From: Corythucha ciliata
Lineage: Eukaryota; Arthropoda; Insecta; Hemiptera; Tingidae
DNA: 64,000 nt
Direction: 5' to 3'
NCBI GenBank assembly: GCA_038030265.1
Contig: CM075942.1
Location: 66,654,926-66,718,925 of the forward strand
Shown here: positions 1 through 13,969 of the stretch, in pieces
Layout: each line of letters opens with the position of its first letter
Numbering within the stretch: position 1 is the stretch's first letter
Notes under the pieces: model-generated
The model's input: the letters and a program-made list of their open reading frames with translations, nothing else
What the model was told of the DNA's origin: nothing
Database searches by the model: none
Program-made: the position numbers and the translations under genes

Positions 1-185
1 ACCAAACAAATTCATTCCCCCGAAAAATGAAGCATTTTGAAAGGTTGCATAGACACCACACAACACAAACATAGAGCCTGTGAACCGGCCTAAAAGCCCC
101 GCTCACAAACCATATGTTATGCGTCTGTGGAGTCTATACAACCTATGAAAATGCTTCATTTTTAGAGGGAATAAATTTGTTTGGT
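1..185. repeat. Foldback (inverted-repeat) element at the window edge
   Basis: Positions 1-60 pair with the reverse complement of 126-185: both arms start ACCAAACAAATT and run through ATGAAGCATTTT with scattered mismatches. About 65 bp separate the arms. A direct, partly degraded repeat of the inner segment follows at 185-230 (CATAGAGC...TGTGAAC). This looks like a MITE or foldback; the window edge hides the left flank, so no target duplication can be tested. Confidence 0.6.
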
Positions 186-239
186 TGCATATACTCCACA
201 GAAAGCGTACATAGAGCTTGTGAACGGGCGGGTTAAACG

Positions 240-600
240 CTGAGACCCCTAACTGCGTTTATCCGTCGCGGATTCAATGGTGGTGGGGGGGGGGATCACC
301 CCTATTACCCCCGAAACCACGAGGCTCCGTCACCTCATTACTGGTCATTTTATTAACTTAATCAAATACTTATATTTGATTTATCAAAAACAAGTATTGA
401 TCGTGGGATTTGACGACACAGATTCAAGAAGAGGCATATGGAACATGCACTCAGAAGCCAACCGTGGCAGTGATGAGGAAGAACAGGCCACCGCGATCAA
501 AGGGGGCCCGCGTAAAGCTCAAAGATGGGGAAAATAAGGATTTTTTTTTAGATTCAGAGCGTTATTCACGGCTCATATTGAAAAAAGGGTTAATTCACCG
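240..600. other. No gene seen
   Basis: Two overlapping short ORFs lie here, but neither resembles a known protein and neither has convincing splice context. There is one poly-G run near 283. I see nothing else supportable. Confidence 0.4.
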
Positions 601-1920
601 CTAAAATTGAGAGAACCCGCTCACTTCCCGCTAAAATTGTAGGAAAACACTAATTTGTGATATCAGTATGCAACTTCGCGGCTAAAATGAAGAAAAAGGC
701 TAATTCGTGGTTCGCGGAGGACCTGTGCATGGCTGAAATTGAGGACTAGCACTAATTCGTCACTGCTGAACTGCGAGACTGATAAAATGGCTAAACAAAC
801 AATTGACGCCTTAAAATATGGCAAACTGAACATTCGTGCCCAAGACTGGCGTGACTACTATATTCGCGCTTTAGCATTGACAAAGCTCACCAGTGTTGTA
901 GTCTGCCCTAAAAATGACCAAGCTGGCTATTTACGCCCTAAAAACGGCAATCTGGCCATTCGCGCCACAGACTCAAGTGACGGTTTGTATCATTAAAATT
1001 GATACAGACATTTCCCATTGATATTGACGGTTTATTCCCCACTCTAAGAATGCCAAAACTGGCCGATTATGCCATAAACAGTGGCCAACTGGCTCTATTC
1101 ACGACCTAAAAATGACCAAACTGGCTATATTCACGCCGTAAGAATAGCCAAAAGCGGGTTTTTCACATCCTAAAACATTTGAAAAACTAACCCTGTTCGC
1201 CCTAAACGAAGTGGCTAAACTTGAGGATTAGCGTACACAAAAAAAAAAATGGCTTAACTGGCCTTTCGCGCCTTGAAAATTGGCTTAAAATGCTTCAATT
1301 CAAGCCCGATACGGTTTAAGAATCCCCCTCATAGTACTCAGAATAAAATATGCACGCAAGTGACTAACACAGATGGTCCCGAGCAAAACGCCTGTCAGGG
1401 GTCATGCTTCAGCGCCCCGTGCCGTGGCCGCAAATGGGACGTTACTGCCTTGCCTCTAGTTTTGGTGGACGCCAGAGCATCCTAGCGAGTGTTCACGTGC
1501 GCATTGGGCGAATTTTGTGACTAAAGTAGAGAATAAACGCTAAGTCGTGGTACCTAGAGGCAACTTCGCGAGTATAATTTTGATTAAAAAAACTCTAATT
1601 TGCTATTCTGAAAGCAATTTTACAGCAGATATTGAGAAAAATTACCAAGTTACTAAGAGTCGCGGTTTCTTCGGGCCAACTTCGAGGCTAAAATTTAGGA
1701 AAAGCACTAATCCCTAGTTTCTGATACACGGCTAAAATCTATAAAGCGCGCTGCTAAGTGCTGGGGTGGGGTGGAGGGAAGTAGAAGTACGCGGCTAGAA
1801 TTGAGTAAAAAGCACTAGGTTGAAATAGAGGCAAAGCGCACAATTGTGACTAAAACTGAGGACATTGCGCCCGACGCGATTGATACTGAGGAAAAACGCT
1901 CATTTTCGCGAAAAATCCGT
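600..1920. repeat. Degenerate ~30-bp tandem arrays, families A and B
   Basis: Positions 600-760 and 1500-1900 carry diverged copies of a unit containing CGCGGCTAAAATTGAG (family A). Positions 780-1270 carry a second unit of similar length, containing CGCCCTAAAAATGGC and AAACTGGC (family B). Copies are strongly diverged. The short ORFs here are read-through of the repeat and not genes. Confidence 0.7.
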
Positions 1921-2039
1921 TTCGATTCTTTGATTGTCTGCATTGTCAATTTTGCCTATTGGTGTGAGCCGAACCGACTAAATTATTTTACTTGGGCGAG
2001 CGAAATAGGTTTTTAATCGGTCAATAGTGCGAAATTTTT

Positions 2040-3640
2040 ATTTATGAAAGGAGGTAGAACCGTGACATGGCTCCTCGAAGTGAGGAAACTCCTGTGGAAG
2101 TTTTAATTTTAAAGATGTGAAATCCGTGAAGTTGGCCTTTTTGTTAAGGAGCAGCCAACACCACGAAATTGGTTTAAAACGTGTCAGATCCGCAAAAATT
2201 TGGTTTTTGAAAAACCCAGACCACCAGGATTAACAACGCAAAATTGGTTCTCGAATTAGCCATAACAGTAACAGCATAACTAAATTCTGTATGCCCTAAA
2301 AACGCGAAATTTGAACTACGAAAGAGGCCAACCCACGGCGTTTCATTAATGAACGCTTCAAAACGCGTGAAATTTCTTCATGGAACCCTGAGAAATTGGA
2401 TTTTACAACGAGTCAACAACGCAAAATTGACTTTGTAGGGAGAAAAATCCTGCGAAATTGGATTTTTGAATCTGCAAACCCTTGGACATTTTTAGTGACC
2501 ACGACAGCAGACGAATAGCCACGAAATAATATCTGAAAAAATTCAGACATTCTAAATATCTGATACGTTTCCTGGCTGAAAACTTCAAAAATTGTTTGTT
2601 TCCGGTCTTTATTTTAGCAAATTTGCAACTTGCCTGGTCTTTATTTTCACGCAATTGCCAGTTGCTGGTCTTTACGTTCGGGAAATTGCCAGTTTTGGGG
2701 CTTTGTTTTTTTGGGTGATCCCAGAGCCGGAGCTAACCGTCCCCGACAGTGCCCCAAGTCTGGCAAATATTGCCACGAGCTAACATCACTCAAAGCTAAA
2801 AATTATGAATAATTTCGAGTTCTTCGGAGTATAAATATTCACAAAAAATTGCTGTTTCTGTTCTTTGTTTTCGTAAAAATGTATGTTTCTTGTTTAAATA
2901 CTCCCGAAATTGCTTGTTGACGTCCATTATTTTGCATGAAATTGCAAATTTGGGGGCTTATTTTAAAGGTCCCCCCTCCCCCATCACGGTCAAACTGAAC
3001 GGAAGATCAATTTGCTGCAATCCACGAAATTTGCAGTTTCAAGGTGGTAGATATCCACGAATTTGCTTTGCGAAACAGGGCATTTGAATAAGTCAATACC
3101 AGTGATAAGTGAATAAGTCGTACCATACCCTACAACATTGATTTTTGAATGCGCTAAAAACGCTTTCTTTAAAATTAGACAACCCTGCAAAATTTCGTTT
3201 ATGTAGTAGTGTAAAACCGTGAAATTCTTCATTTGAGGGGAACCTGCGCCGCAAAATTAATTTTAAACGAGCCAACTCCACGAAACTGCCCTTTAAAATA
3301 AGCGAAAAAGCTGGAAACACCTATTGGGAGGGGGGGGGGGAGAGAAACCGACGTCATGCCAAAAACCATTTTTTTCTCTCTTTCTGTGGCTGTGGATCAA
3401 GATTTTGAAGTCAGCTCGAAATCAATTTTTTTCACGAACACCATACTTCCTTTTCCTTACGGAGTAACATGAAAGTAAAAGGTGTGAAACTTTTCTGGCG
3501 GAACGAACCGCGCAAAATTGGTTCCTGACGCGCCAGATACGCAAAATTCGGTAGGTATTGTAAAAAGCCAAACCTGCAAATTGCCGATTAATAGTAATGA
3601 AAGAAAATGCGTCGGGAGGTAATCAATGCGTTACGTTAGA
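2040..3640. repeat. Degenerate ~30-bp tandem array, family C
   Basis: Recurrent units contain a CGCGAAATTGG/TTTTTGAA core followed by GAGCCAAC-like text, repeating roughly every 30 bp with many substitutions and indels. The stretch at 2560-3090 is a variant closer to family E (AAATTGCCAGTT). There is no gene; the overlapping short ORFs on both strands arise from the repeat. Confidence 0.65.
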
Positions 3641-6600
3641 AACCAATTCCCAACATCCAATGCTACTTGGCTGAATTTGCTTTCCCTTTTTCCCCAAGAA
3701 AAGAAGGTTGGCGGACTTAATTCTGTTCATCACATTATGAACGCGTAAATGAGTTTGAAATAAAGAAAGAGTCGTGGCAGGGTTGAAAGACTTTTACAAC
3801 TCCGATAAAAATCAACGCAATTAATTTTGGAATGTTAGACTGTAACGCTCGAGACATTGGAATGCCAAATTCGATAAAATTGCAATATTAGTATTCTGAT
3901 GAAGGTTGGGAACGAATTAAAACGTTGTAATCTTTTCGACGCTACAACATTGCGGTTTAGAAAAAAAACTGTAAACTTGAGCTCCCCTATATTGTGGAGT
4001 AACGGAGCACTGCGGGAGCCATTTTGTGTAAGAGAAGTAAAATGTAATTTGATGAAGTTCCTCACTTTACAAAAAAAAAATGTCTCATTTGAAATTATAA
4101 ATTCCTAGGTATAAAATGAAACGGTATAATGATCAGGGAAAAAGAGACTCAAAAATACAATATTTAGAGCTTGGAGGCAAAGCCATCCGAATGTTTTTAA
4201 CGTTTAATGCTCAAAATAATTAAATTTCAAAGTTGATTGCGGCAGTCAATTTCGAGACGGACAGTAATGAAATAATTCAACTAGAATTACCTCTATGTAA
4301 CACGACGGTTAATAAACAAATTACTTGAACAAACAGATTTTTTTGTGTGTGTGAAAAAGGAAAACGAGATATAAAGTCGTTGGAATTAAACTTTTCAAAT
4401 TTAGAATTAATTAAGTCCCTAACAGTATCCAAAGCATCAAAGGCTTATACAAGCCCCCCCCCCTCCTTCCTCCGAACTCTATTGCTGCTTTTCTCTTTCT
4501 AATGCCTACCAGGGGAGCCTTGATTAAACACCAGATGTAAGGGAAGAAAAGTACGATGACGGGAGGGGGGGCTGAGCTTTTGTTCTCACGGGCAGATTTA
4601 TAGGATCATTTTAATCCGGAACTATCAGCAGCAATTTACGATATTTTTGCGGGGCGTACAAGACAAAAGACTGCGCATTTCCAAAAATTGTTTTTAAAAT
4701 AGCCCCCCCCCCCTCCGGAACTGAGAACTTTACCCAAAAAAGCGTTAACAGAAGAACCATTTTAACTCAGCTTTGATTACATTTTTAAAAAAAGGGTATA
4801 AATAAGTAAACCTTATGGGTTCTTTCAAACAAACCGTTCATCAAATCAATGAGGCACTCAGGAAAAAAAAAATCCTAAAAATAAAAATAGAAAATTCTTA
4901 TAACATATTGATCGGTACAACAAAAGGCCACCACCCCTGCTACGCACCAAAAGTGGGCGGAGGGGGCATTAATAAAAGGCGACTCGCCGATGTGTGACGT
5001 TAATCCACCTATAAAAATTTATCACGCTACGTTTGATCAAGTCGATATAAGGTCTTTTCTTGGTACCACCAAAGAAAACCAATCAAACCCCTCAAAAGAC
5101 TTCAAAAATAATGACTTCTTTCCAATAAAAAAATGAAAAAAAATCCTAGACATGAGGGCTCTCCATAAGTGTTTTTCAAGACAGAAGTAGAGGGTGAAAT
5201 AAGGGGTGGGCACTCGAAAATATCGAGAGAGAGAGAGAGGAAAAAAGGTCCCGCGAAGTGGAGAGAGAATCCATACAAATCTATCGAACTTCTCCACTCC
5301 CGTGGCCCTAACAACCGCGTGTCGTGTTTATTGGTAGTCTTGCGGTTTTTCCTTTCGCTCTCTCTCTCTCTCTCCCGTCTGGGACGAGTGCCAAATTGCA
5401 TGGGAACACGGACGGAAACATTTTTCATTATCGAACACAAATGATCTAAACTGCCTTTTAGGAAAAATGGAAGAGTAGGCTGAAGTTTGTGGTGATGGTG
5501 TGAAGGGAGAGGGGCGGGGGGAGTTTTTGGAAACCTCCAATACGATGCCGATATGGAGATGGGATTTCTTTTTTACAAAGGAAACTTTTGATACTGCGCG
5601 TAAGATAAGGGTATAAGTTACAACGAAATTAAGCGATAAATTCCTCCGAAGAAATTTCTCTTTCGGCCAAAAAAGGAAATGCAACGTTTTATATTTACTG
5701 AACAAAAAAAATGGCATTTATTTATCCCCTCCCCCTACCATACCAGCCGTCTCCCCAAAGGACGGTCCTATAAGGACCCCCCCTCGCACACGTTCACCAA
5801 AACCCGAGTCGATTCCGTCCTTTAAAAAAAAAAAAAAACGGTTCTACATAATAATGAAAAAAAAAATCATGCTCGCGGTGAAAAGTTATGCAAAGGCACA
5901 GCAAGACCTAAACAACCCCCCCCCCTCACCACAGCATCGCCACAAACTACAACCTCTCCACCACCCTTCCCCTTGCAATTTTGAATTATGATCCAATCAA
6001 GTTGTCGTTTAAGAAGTTGGTAAAAGGAAGCGAGGGAGACGACAGAAGCAAAGGATGGAGGTCTCCTTTTATAATAAAATTTCCAGCGGCACATGGCGGA
6101 GAAAAACAAGATTTCGAACATTTGAACGCGATGTTTTTTTTTTTTTTTTTTTAATTGATAAATTTGTTAAATAAAACCGGTTTTGCGCAGGCGTTTCTGT
6201 CCTTCGTTTCTTCAAACTATGGAAAGGGGTGAAGGTGTAAGGGTCTACGAAAAGTAACGTTGATACACGAGAGCTATTAAATGAAAGGAAGGAAAAATGG
6301 GATGTCATAGAGGGGGAGTGGAAAAAAATAAGCTATTTATGGTGTGACCTAAATTATCTTTAATTGCTGTGGAACTTCAAAACAATCACATTCGCCCTTG
6401 ATAAACCCAAATTCCTGAAATAATAAAATAAATTGAACGAATATTATCGTGTCACTTTGATAGACAGTGGAAGGAGCGAGAGGGGTGAACGGGTTTCCTT
6501 TCACTCCCTATAGTTACTAAGCCAACGATAGGTAGGCCATATGTAACGAACCATTTCTAGGCAGCTGATGGGTGAAATGGCCTGACACGTGCAAGTTAGG

Positions 6601-7850
6601 GTTACTGACCGCCCTGCACCTTGTGAGGACTCTTCATATGACAGAGAAGTGGCCGGGTCGTGAGGTTTGGCAACAAAGGACTCAAGTTGACCATCTGTTG
6701 ACCCCACACGCCCTGTTCGAAACGGGGTGGAAACGATGGAAAGGTCAGCTTCGAACAGTCGCGCCCACAGCAATTATGGGAGGTGTTTTATGGGCGAATC
6801 GAGTTGCATGCCTCAAGGGGGGAGGGTGGCAGGAATGCTCACTGGGTCTTCAAAGTGGGTGAACAAATTGGGCGGCCGCAAAGTTAGAGGGTGCCATATT
6901 TTGCTTTTCATTGATTGGAAATTGCCTGACGGGTGGTTGAGGTCACTGCAGAACGACCGTCAACTTGAATAGGGAAGGTCTGCAGTAAGCGGTCCGACTT
7001 ATGTTGGTGGCGAGGTAGGCACCACATCGATGAAATCAAGGGAGAGGCCTGCTTTACTCCCGTAGAGGAGGGGTGACGTTCAAACGAGGAGACTCCGAGG
7101 GGCATATAAAATAGGTCGAGCCGGTTGCCGAAATGCCGACTTTAAGGAAAAAGTGGAACTTGCCACGTATCCTCCACGTTGCTGCAACGATGTCCTCTCA
7201 GAGCCGTAAGTAACGGTGTTGGAGGGCGTATGGGCAAAAGCAACCCAACGGGGACGGTTCGGTCACGGTTTTAAATGGCAACGTTGTTATGGAAATCCCG
7301 CTCCCGCCGATCTTTCAAATCATGAGTGTCATCCAAGAATCCACCAATCATGTTCGAAAAAAAAATGGATGACAAACATAAGGTGATCGTCACTGATACA
7401 TATGAGCGACCCCCCCCCCCCAATTGTCCATTTCGGCAATAAAGACCAGTGAAGAGAAGGATACGCTTCGAATCCTATAGCTTGTGGTTTTTGTTGAGGC
7501 TTTTTGGTACCTCAAACTGAAACTGTAAGTTAATTTCCTCCATAAAACGCAATTTCCTTGCGTCGATCTGGCTTGGCTGTTACTTGGACTTCGGAGATGT
7601 TGATTGCGCGGAACTCGGCTCCTGAAAACGTGCGGAAGTGGCGACAAAACCCCGTAATCACGTGTAGGGAGAACCACTTCAACGTCTCGCCTGATGGGAA
7701 ATCTGTCACAGAGGGCCGGTCGTCAGCGCACCTTATAAATTGGTCAAAAATGACCGTTTTGGATAATCTTCACGGGGTCGACTAATTCAGTTTAGCATGA
7801 CGGAGAGGGGGCACATATAATCCCCCCCTCATCCTATCAACATTGTGCTC
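3641..7850. other. Gene-free DNA with homopolymers and GA/CT microsatellites
   Basis: The stretch is AT-rich with many poly-A/T and poly-C/G runs. A GA run at 5225-5240 and a CT run at 5357-5374 are microsatellites; the ORFs around 5100-5700 are their shadows. From about 6480 to 7750 base composition is more balanced and reading frames are somewhat longer (up to 96 codons), but the frames overlap on both strands and none has recognisable motifs or splice structure. I cannot assign any product. Confidence 0.4.
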
Positions 7851-7859
7851 ACTCATTTA

Positions 7860-9040
7860 TGTTATGAGTGTAAAACAAATGTCGCGGGTTTGGTCCTTAC
7901 AAAGCCCAAATATGGCGGATTATTGGAACTCACAGAAAACAATTTCGCAGGTCTGGCACATTAAAATTACAGTCAATGACGCCCTCAAAAGTCAATTTCG
8001 AGAGGTTGACTCATAAAAAAAAAACATTTTGACGGTTTTTGGTCCTTCAAAAAAGCCACGCTTCGGATTGGGCTGTTTCGAAGTTCAAAATTCGCGGGGT
8101 TCGACACATACAAAACCCAATTTCGCGAGTTGCCTAATTCCATAACTAACTTCACCTTTAGCTCCTCAATAAACACAATTCCACCGGTTTGGCTCTTTCA
8201 AACACCAAATTTTACTAATCTGGTACGCCAGAAAAAGCAATTCCGCGGGGTTGGTTCCCTAAAAAAGGTCAGCTTCATTTCGCCAGCGATTTCGCACGTT
8301 TAAAATAAAGATTTCCGGAGTGTTCGAGCCAACACACCGAATAATAATTTTAAAAAACTGAGTGGCTCAATGAGCAATTTTACGGGGTCCTGCTCCTTTC
8401 AAAGCCTAAATTTTGCATATCGTTGACACTCACAGCACGCACGGGTTCTGTTCAAAGAAAATGTCAATTTCACTGGATTGACTCTCCAAAAAACCAGTTA
8501 AGCTGGATTAACTCCCTAAGAGGTCAATTTACTGGATGGGCTCCTTAAAAAGCCTATTTCGCTGGATTGATCCATAAAAACCCAATTTCGCCGGATTGGC
8601 TCCCTAAAAAGTCAATTTCGCTGGATTGACTCCCTAAAAGACCAATTCACTGGACTGACTCCCTAAAAAGCCAATTTCCGTGAACCGTTCAAATAAACCC
8701 AATCTCACGGGGTCGACTCCTTCAAAAAGAAATTTCACAGCTATGGGTTCTTCAAGAAAGTCATTCCACGGGTTGGACTCTCTCGTATTTGTCCAAAACG
8801 ATTCCCCCCCCCACCCCCACCTCCAACTAATCCCAGCAAGACCAAACTCGGTATGGTATCTCTCCGCCACAGGACTCGAACATGAAAAAAGTCTAGAAAC
8901 ATGTCATGTTTGACAGGGGAGAAACATGAATAGCGCTCGCCAGTTCTTTTAGCCTCCTCATGCACCAAGCTATTTGGTGCAGGTGTTTGGCTCCTTCACA
9001 AAAGGAATTTCACGGGTTTGCCTCTGCATGTGAGACCCAT
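7860..9040. repeat. ~30-bp tandem array, family C in reverse orientation
   Basis: Units such as CTGGATTGACTCCCTAAAAA and CCAATTTCGC repeat about every 30 bp, most regularly between 8460 and 8700. The unit is the reverse complement of the family C unit at 2.0-3.6 kb (GCGAAATTGG...GAGCCAA). Confidence 0.7.
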
Positions 9041-9049
9041 TCTGCTGCA

Positions 9050-12000
9050 GACACCGGGACCCTTTAAAAAAAAAAAAAAAATCGCAGTGTGACCCTCCTT
9101 AACTTCGTCAATGGTTGATAAATGGTGAGGGGGGGGGGCAGGATGAGGCGCGTGAGAGGACGTAAAATAAGAGTAGCGTGGGAAAAGTTGACCGGTTTGC
9201 GGGGAAGCTCAAGTACAAAGTTTACTCAACCTAGCACACTCAAGGGCTTTATTGACAACCTTCGCGTCAGAAGATAAAATTATTGACGAAGGTCATCATA
9301 TCCGAATGTGAACAACCAAAACAAATCCCTTCCCCCTCACCGCCAAACGAGAGACCGAGACTAATTTCACTGCGACCTCCCGTAATCATTATTTTTTTTT
9401 TTTAAACGAAGATGCAATTAAAAACATTGTCTAGCTAAAAATACAAGTGGCACGGTCCACATACCGGCAATAAAATTTCTCGTTAGTAACGGAAGAAGGC
9501 AAGTAACTATGAACGAATCTTTTGACCAATTAAAAAAACCTTGGGATGTTAAAACTACAGTTATGACAGCACGTTTCTTCAACCGAAACTGTCTCTGACT
9601 CCTTGAATTATCACAATAGACGGGGGGGGGGGGGAGCTTCACCTTTCGATCTCCAGGAAAGTGCCCAACTTCAAATAAATGTTCCTGTTGCACATTATTC
9701 GTTATTACTTTTTATGGGAGAAACATGAAGATACAAGATAAGCGGCGTACAGGCAGGACCCGCGATGGAGGAAGGGGTGGATGTTCCTTTTTGTTGTTCT
9801 CCAAGACTTCTCGCCGACGAGAGTTGAATATTTTTGTCAGGTCTCTCTCTCCGACAGAGAGAAGGTGATTTGAGAGTATAATTTCCCTCGGTAAACGTTT
9901 TGTACGACTTTTTTTTTTATTCGCTACCGGGTACCGAGTAACTCGCGGCAGAGTTTCTCGTCCTTTTGTTCGGGGCATTATGTAGACCGAAGAAAATTCG
10001 ACCATAGCCCAAATAAGTGGCTCACATAAGGGCAATTGGTGAGGGTTAAGGGGGGGGGGTGGAAGGTGTACGTGCTAAACGAGTACCTACCTAAATGACT
10101 TGAAAGTTTCGTAAAACTTTCATTTCCTTCATTTCTCAATAAAATCTCGTTAGCCTACCCGTCTCCACTTTTCCCATCGCCTTTATTAACTTTACAATCC
10201 ATTTCATCAATTTCCCAACAGCCTCCAACACAAAACAGATTATATTTTGTACTGTAGTTTGCTAATTAGGGCTGTTGTTCGTTCCTATGGTGTTCCACCG
10301 AACCGGCACATAGGCAGATAGGGATTAAGAGGGACAGAGAGAGAGAGAGAAAAAAGTCAAATCCCAGCGGGTGGTACGTGGATAGGAAGAGAAAGCCGAA
10401 ATATACACACAGGTCCAAAAAAATCCTCCTTTTTTTACCGTATTTGACTGGAATTGTAATGAAAAGTGTTACGCAAGGTTCTCAAAGCAAAGAGAGAGGG
10501 AAACACAGTGAGAGAGAGAGAGAGAGAGCAACACAGAGTTAGTGGTCGGAAAACCCTTGGGATATTTGTCTTCCGCTTTGGGTCACACATTTCTTTTCCA
10601 ATTTAAATTTCAGTTAATTCTTTTACTTTTAAAGAATTAAAAAAAAAGAGAGACAACAAAGACGAAGCTGGAGAAATGAAACCTGATCCACTCACCCCAC
10701 CACCACCACATTATAACGGGCCTTTTGTCTTTCTTGTTGCATTTTTTTTGGGGTCGCAGGTTCTAAGAGCATGGGTAATCGGGGTGGGGTACTAAATCAA
10801 TATTGAATCTTCCGGACCATGTAATAGACGCGGGGACGCGTCTTTCATGTTTTTTTTTCTCGTTTTTTTTGGGGGGGGAATATTATCGAATTCACAAACA
10901 AAAGTGTCTCGGTCGGGGGGGGGGGGAGAGAGGAAAGGCCTAACTCTCTCGGAAACCTCCAGTTTCCTTCTACAATACTGAAATATAAATTGTGTTGAGT
11001 TGTGGGTGCAAACGTAGATAAACTCGTTCCGGAGCAAACATTAAGCTTCTTTCTCGGAAGAAGCGAGACAAGAGTATTTGATGTTGATGATGATGAAGAG
11101 CAGGAAGGGGATAGGAAAGAGTGAGAGAGAAGAGCGTGGGCTATGAAAAAAGACCAAGTGCTTTCTCATCCAGTTTACGTACGTTAACTTCATGATAAGA
11201 GTACCTCACCAAAAAATAAAGGCGAGGGGAATAGGGCTGCTGAAATATTGTGTTTTCCAACCTTCCACTCGATTAATTTTTAACGACTTGATCCCTTCGA
11301 TTAAGAAAAAAAAAAAAAAAACATATTAACAGAAAGAACGCTTGGGAGTTAATGAGCTTTTGTGGCTGGCTACTTGGTCAGCGTATAAATAAAAGTACCG
11401 CTGTAACCCTCAACCCTTAAAACTATTTAAGCCTTCTCAACCGTTGTATTTACAATTTAGAGAGGGAGTTGGGAAGGAATGTCAATACTCTTGTAAGCCT
11501 TTTTTCTCTGTAAGTCTCCTCTTTTTTTTTTCTGCCGTTTTAATCTACCTGAAGATTCATTCTCTTTGATGTTATTTTTCTGTTTTTCTTTATGTGTCTC
11601 TTCACGCGTGGCTTGTCATCATTCTGAGAAAGCCGAATAGACGATGATGACCATGTCCTTCAGAGTCTCTTCCTGTTAAACCCATCGCGGTTGTCATTCC
11701 ATTATCTTTAGTCACATACGACTGTATCTTGGCAACTTTTATTACCCCGCCAACACAACAGCACAATTGAGGAATCCATACTTGGGTTTTTCTTTGAATA
11801 AATAACCACAATGATACTAGGGAGCAAGGAGGAATCAAGGCGAAATAAATTAGTTTCGAATTTATTTCATTACCGTTATCGGATAAAACCGACCATTCCT
11901 TTATGAAAAAGGTTTCGCGATCTCCGACCCCCCTGCCCATCAGCACTAGAATTTCACTTCTTTTTGTTCGGTGGGTCAGAGCAACTGAAGGTGAGGAGGG

Positions 12001-12600
12001 GAGATTCCTATTTTACCCACTTCGTGAATTGCTCCTTGAATATTTCATCAGGCATTTTCTAAATGGGAGGGAAGAAGCGCAGTACGGCGAAAGGATTGGC
12101 ATTTTCATCAGATTTTGTCGAAAATTTCTCTACTTCTCTTTCCCCTTCAAAAGGGCTAAAGGATGAAGAATATGGTTGTGGGTGAGGGGAGGGCTTAACT
12201 CAAAAACCCTCCCACCACACTTTTCATGGGGCGCTTAAATTATTAATTTTATCGAGGAAGAGAACCCTCCCTCGAACGTTGTTACAATTGTTTAACGCTT
12301 AATTATTATGAAGGGTTGATGATGGATGGTGTTGTGAATAAAAAGAGGGGGTGAGGGGGGCAAAATATTTCGAGAACGCTCGGGGGAATATTTTCTACTA
12401 CCTTCGCTACTCTGAACTCACAGTAGCAACACGTGCGGATAAGGTGAGAGGAGGGGATTAAATTAAACCTTCAACCTTCACCTTTCGCTACCTATTTAAA
12501 GTTGACAAAACACAAGGGGGGGGGAGAGATAAAATTAGTGAATCATAAACTTGGACAAGCCAGAAATTCTTATTTACACCCCAAAAAAGGAGTCAATCAA
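9050..12600. other. Gene-free DNA, poly-G/C tracts and GA microsatellites
   Basis: No coding exon could be recognised. The stretch holds GA-rich microsatellites (about 10335-10352 and 10508-10530) and numerous G or C runs of eight or more bases. Short ORFs, up to 114 codons, have no recognisable motifs. Confidence 0.4.
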
Positions 12601-12699
12601 GTGAAACAGTCACCCCCCCCCCTCTGTGAGAAACCTGAGAAAAACTGTGTTTATTGAAGCAACATTTTGTCCTGTTCCGATTTTTTGCTTCGCTCTACT

Positions 12700-13960
12700 A
12701 AAAAATTGCTCAATTGACTATCCGCCCTCCAAAAAGGCAAAACTGGTGACTCAGGCCTTGAAAATGGCTAAAATGACAATTGGCCCCATAAAAATAGGCA
12801 AACGCCAAATTCAAGCTCTAAAAAAAGTGGACAAACTGAGCTTTCAAGTCCTAAAATGATAAAGCTGACAAAAAGTATTGAATAAAATAAAATAAATACG
12901 AAAAAAACTAGGGCGTTGAAAATGGCAAACGGTATTATTAGAACCCACGCCCGGAAAATGACAAAAATTACCTTTTCGGGTCCCAAAAATGGCTATACTG
13001 GGGTATGTAGGGGACCGTTCGCACCCTCAAATTAACCAGACTGACGATTCGCGACCTGAAAATAGTCACACTGACTATTCACGCCCTATAAAAGGTCATA
13101 TGTGCTGAGAATTTGCGCCCCAAAAATAACCTAGCTGGCTATTCACGACTAGAAATTCACAAAACTGACTCTATGCGCCCTAAAAATGGCTATACTGACC
13201 ATTCGCTCCTTTTAAAAATGACTGAAAACTGACGATTCGCACACTGAAAATAACCAAACTGGCTATTCTCACCCGAAAAATGACTAAACTGACTATTTGC
13301 GCCCAAAAAACGGTTAAACTCAAGATTCGCACCTTAAAAATGGCCAAACTGACCGTTCGCACCCTGGAATTAAGTAAACTGACGTTTCGGGCACTGAAAG
13401 ATCACACTGACTGTTCTCGCCCGGAAATTGACAAAATTGATTATATGCGACCTAAAAACGGCTAAAATGGGCATTCGCGCCCTGAAAATAGCGAAACTGT
13501 CTAATCACGCCCGAAAAATGGCACAACTGACTATTTGCGTCTAAGAAATGGTTAAACTGACGATTCACTCCATAAAAATGCGTCAACTGACAGTTTGAAC
13601 CACAAAACTGACTAAACTACCGTTTTGTGCCCTAGAAATAAGTTTGACGGACTGTTCACGCCCGGAAAATGGAAACGACTATTTCCGTCCACAAAATGTG
13701 TATAAATAATGACAAACCGCGACTTGAAACTGGCTAAAGTGCTCGTTCGCACTTTCAAATAGACTAAAAGGCCGGTCCGTGCCCTGAAAATAGTCACTCC
13801 GCGACTATTCGCGCCCTATAAATGCTCAAACTCACAACTTGCAACCTGAAAGTAGCTAAACAGACTATTCACGCAGTAAAAATAGGTAAAATGCCTAAAC
13901 GCGCCCTAATAATGGCTAAACTGACCATTCGCGCCTTGAAAATTAGCTGACGATTCAATA
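12700..13960. repeat. ~30-bp tandem array, family B
   Basis: About forty diverged copies of a 30-bp unit built on ATTCGCGCCCTGAAAATGGC followed by TAAACTGACC. Copies differ at many positions, so the array is old. Several short ORFs on both strands are translations of the repeat. The same family lies at 780-1270. Confidence 0.85.
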
Positions 13961-13969
13961 AGCACCGGT

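Noticed and set aside
5102..5717. Overlapping minus- and plus-strand frames of 91-129 codons
   Set aside because: They run through GA/CT microsatellites and poly-A/T tracts, with Arg/Glu and Ser/Leu runs typical of such repeats.
6700..6740. A CCCTGTTCGAAACGGGG segment resembling a tRNA T-arm
   Set aside because: No matching acceptor stem, D-arm or anticodon arm was found upstream.
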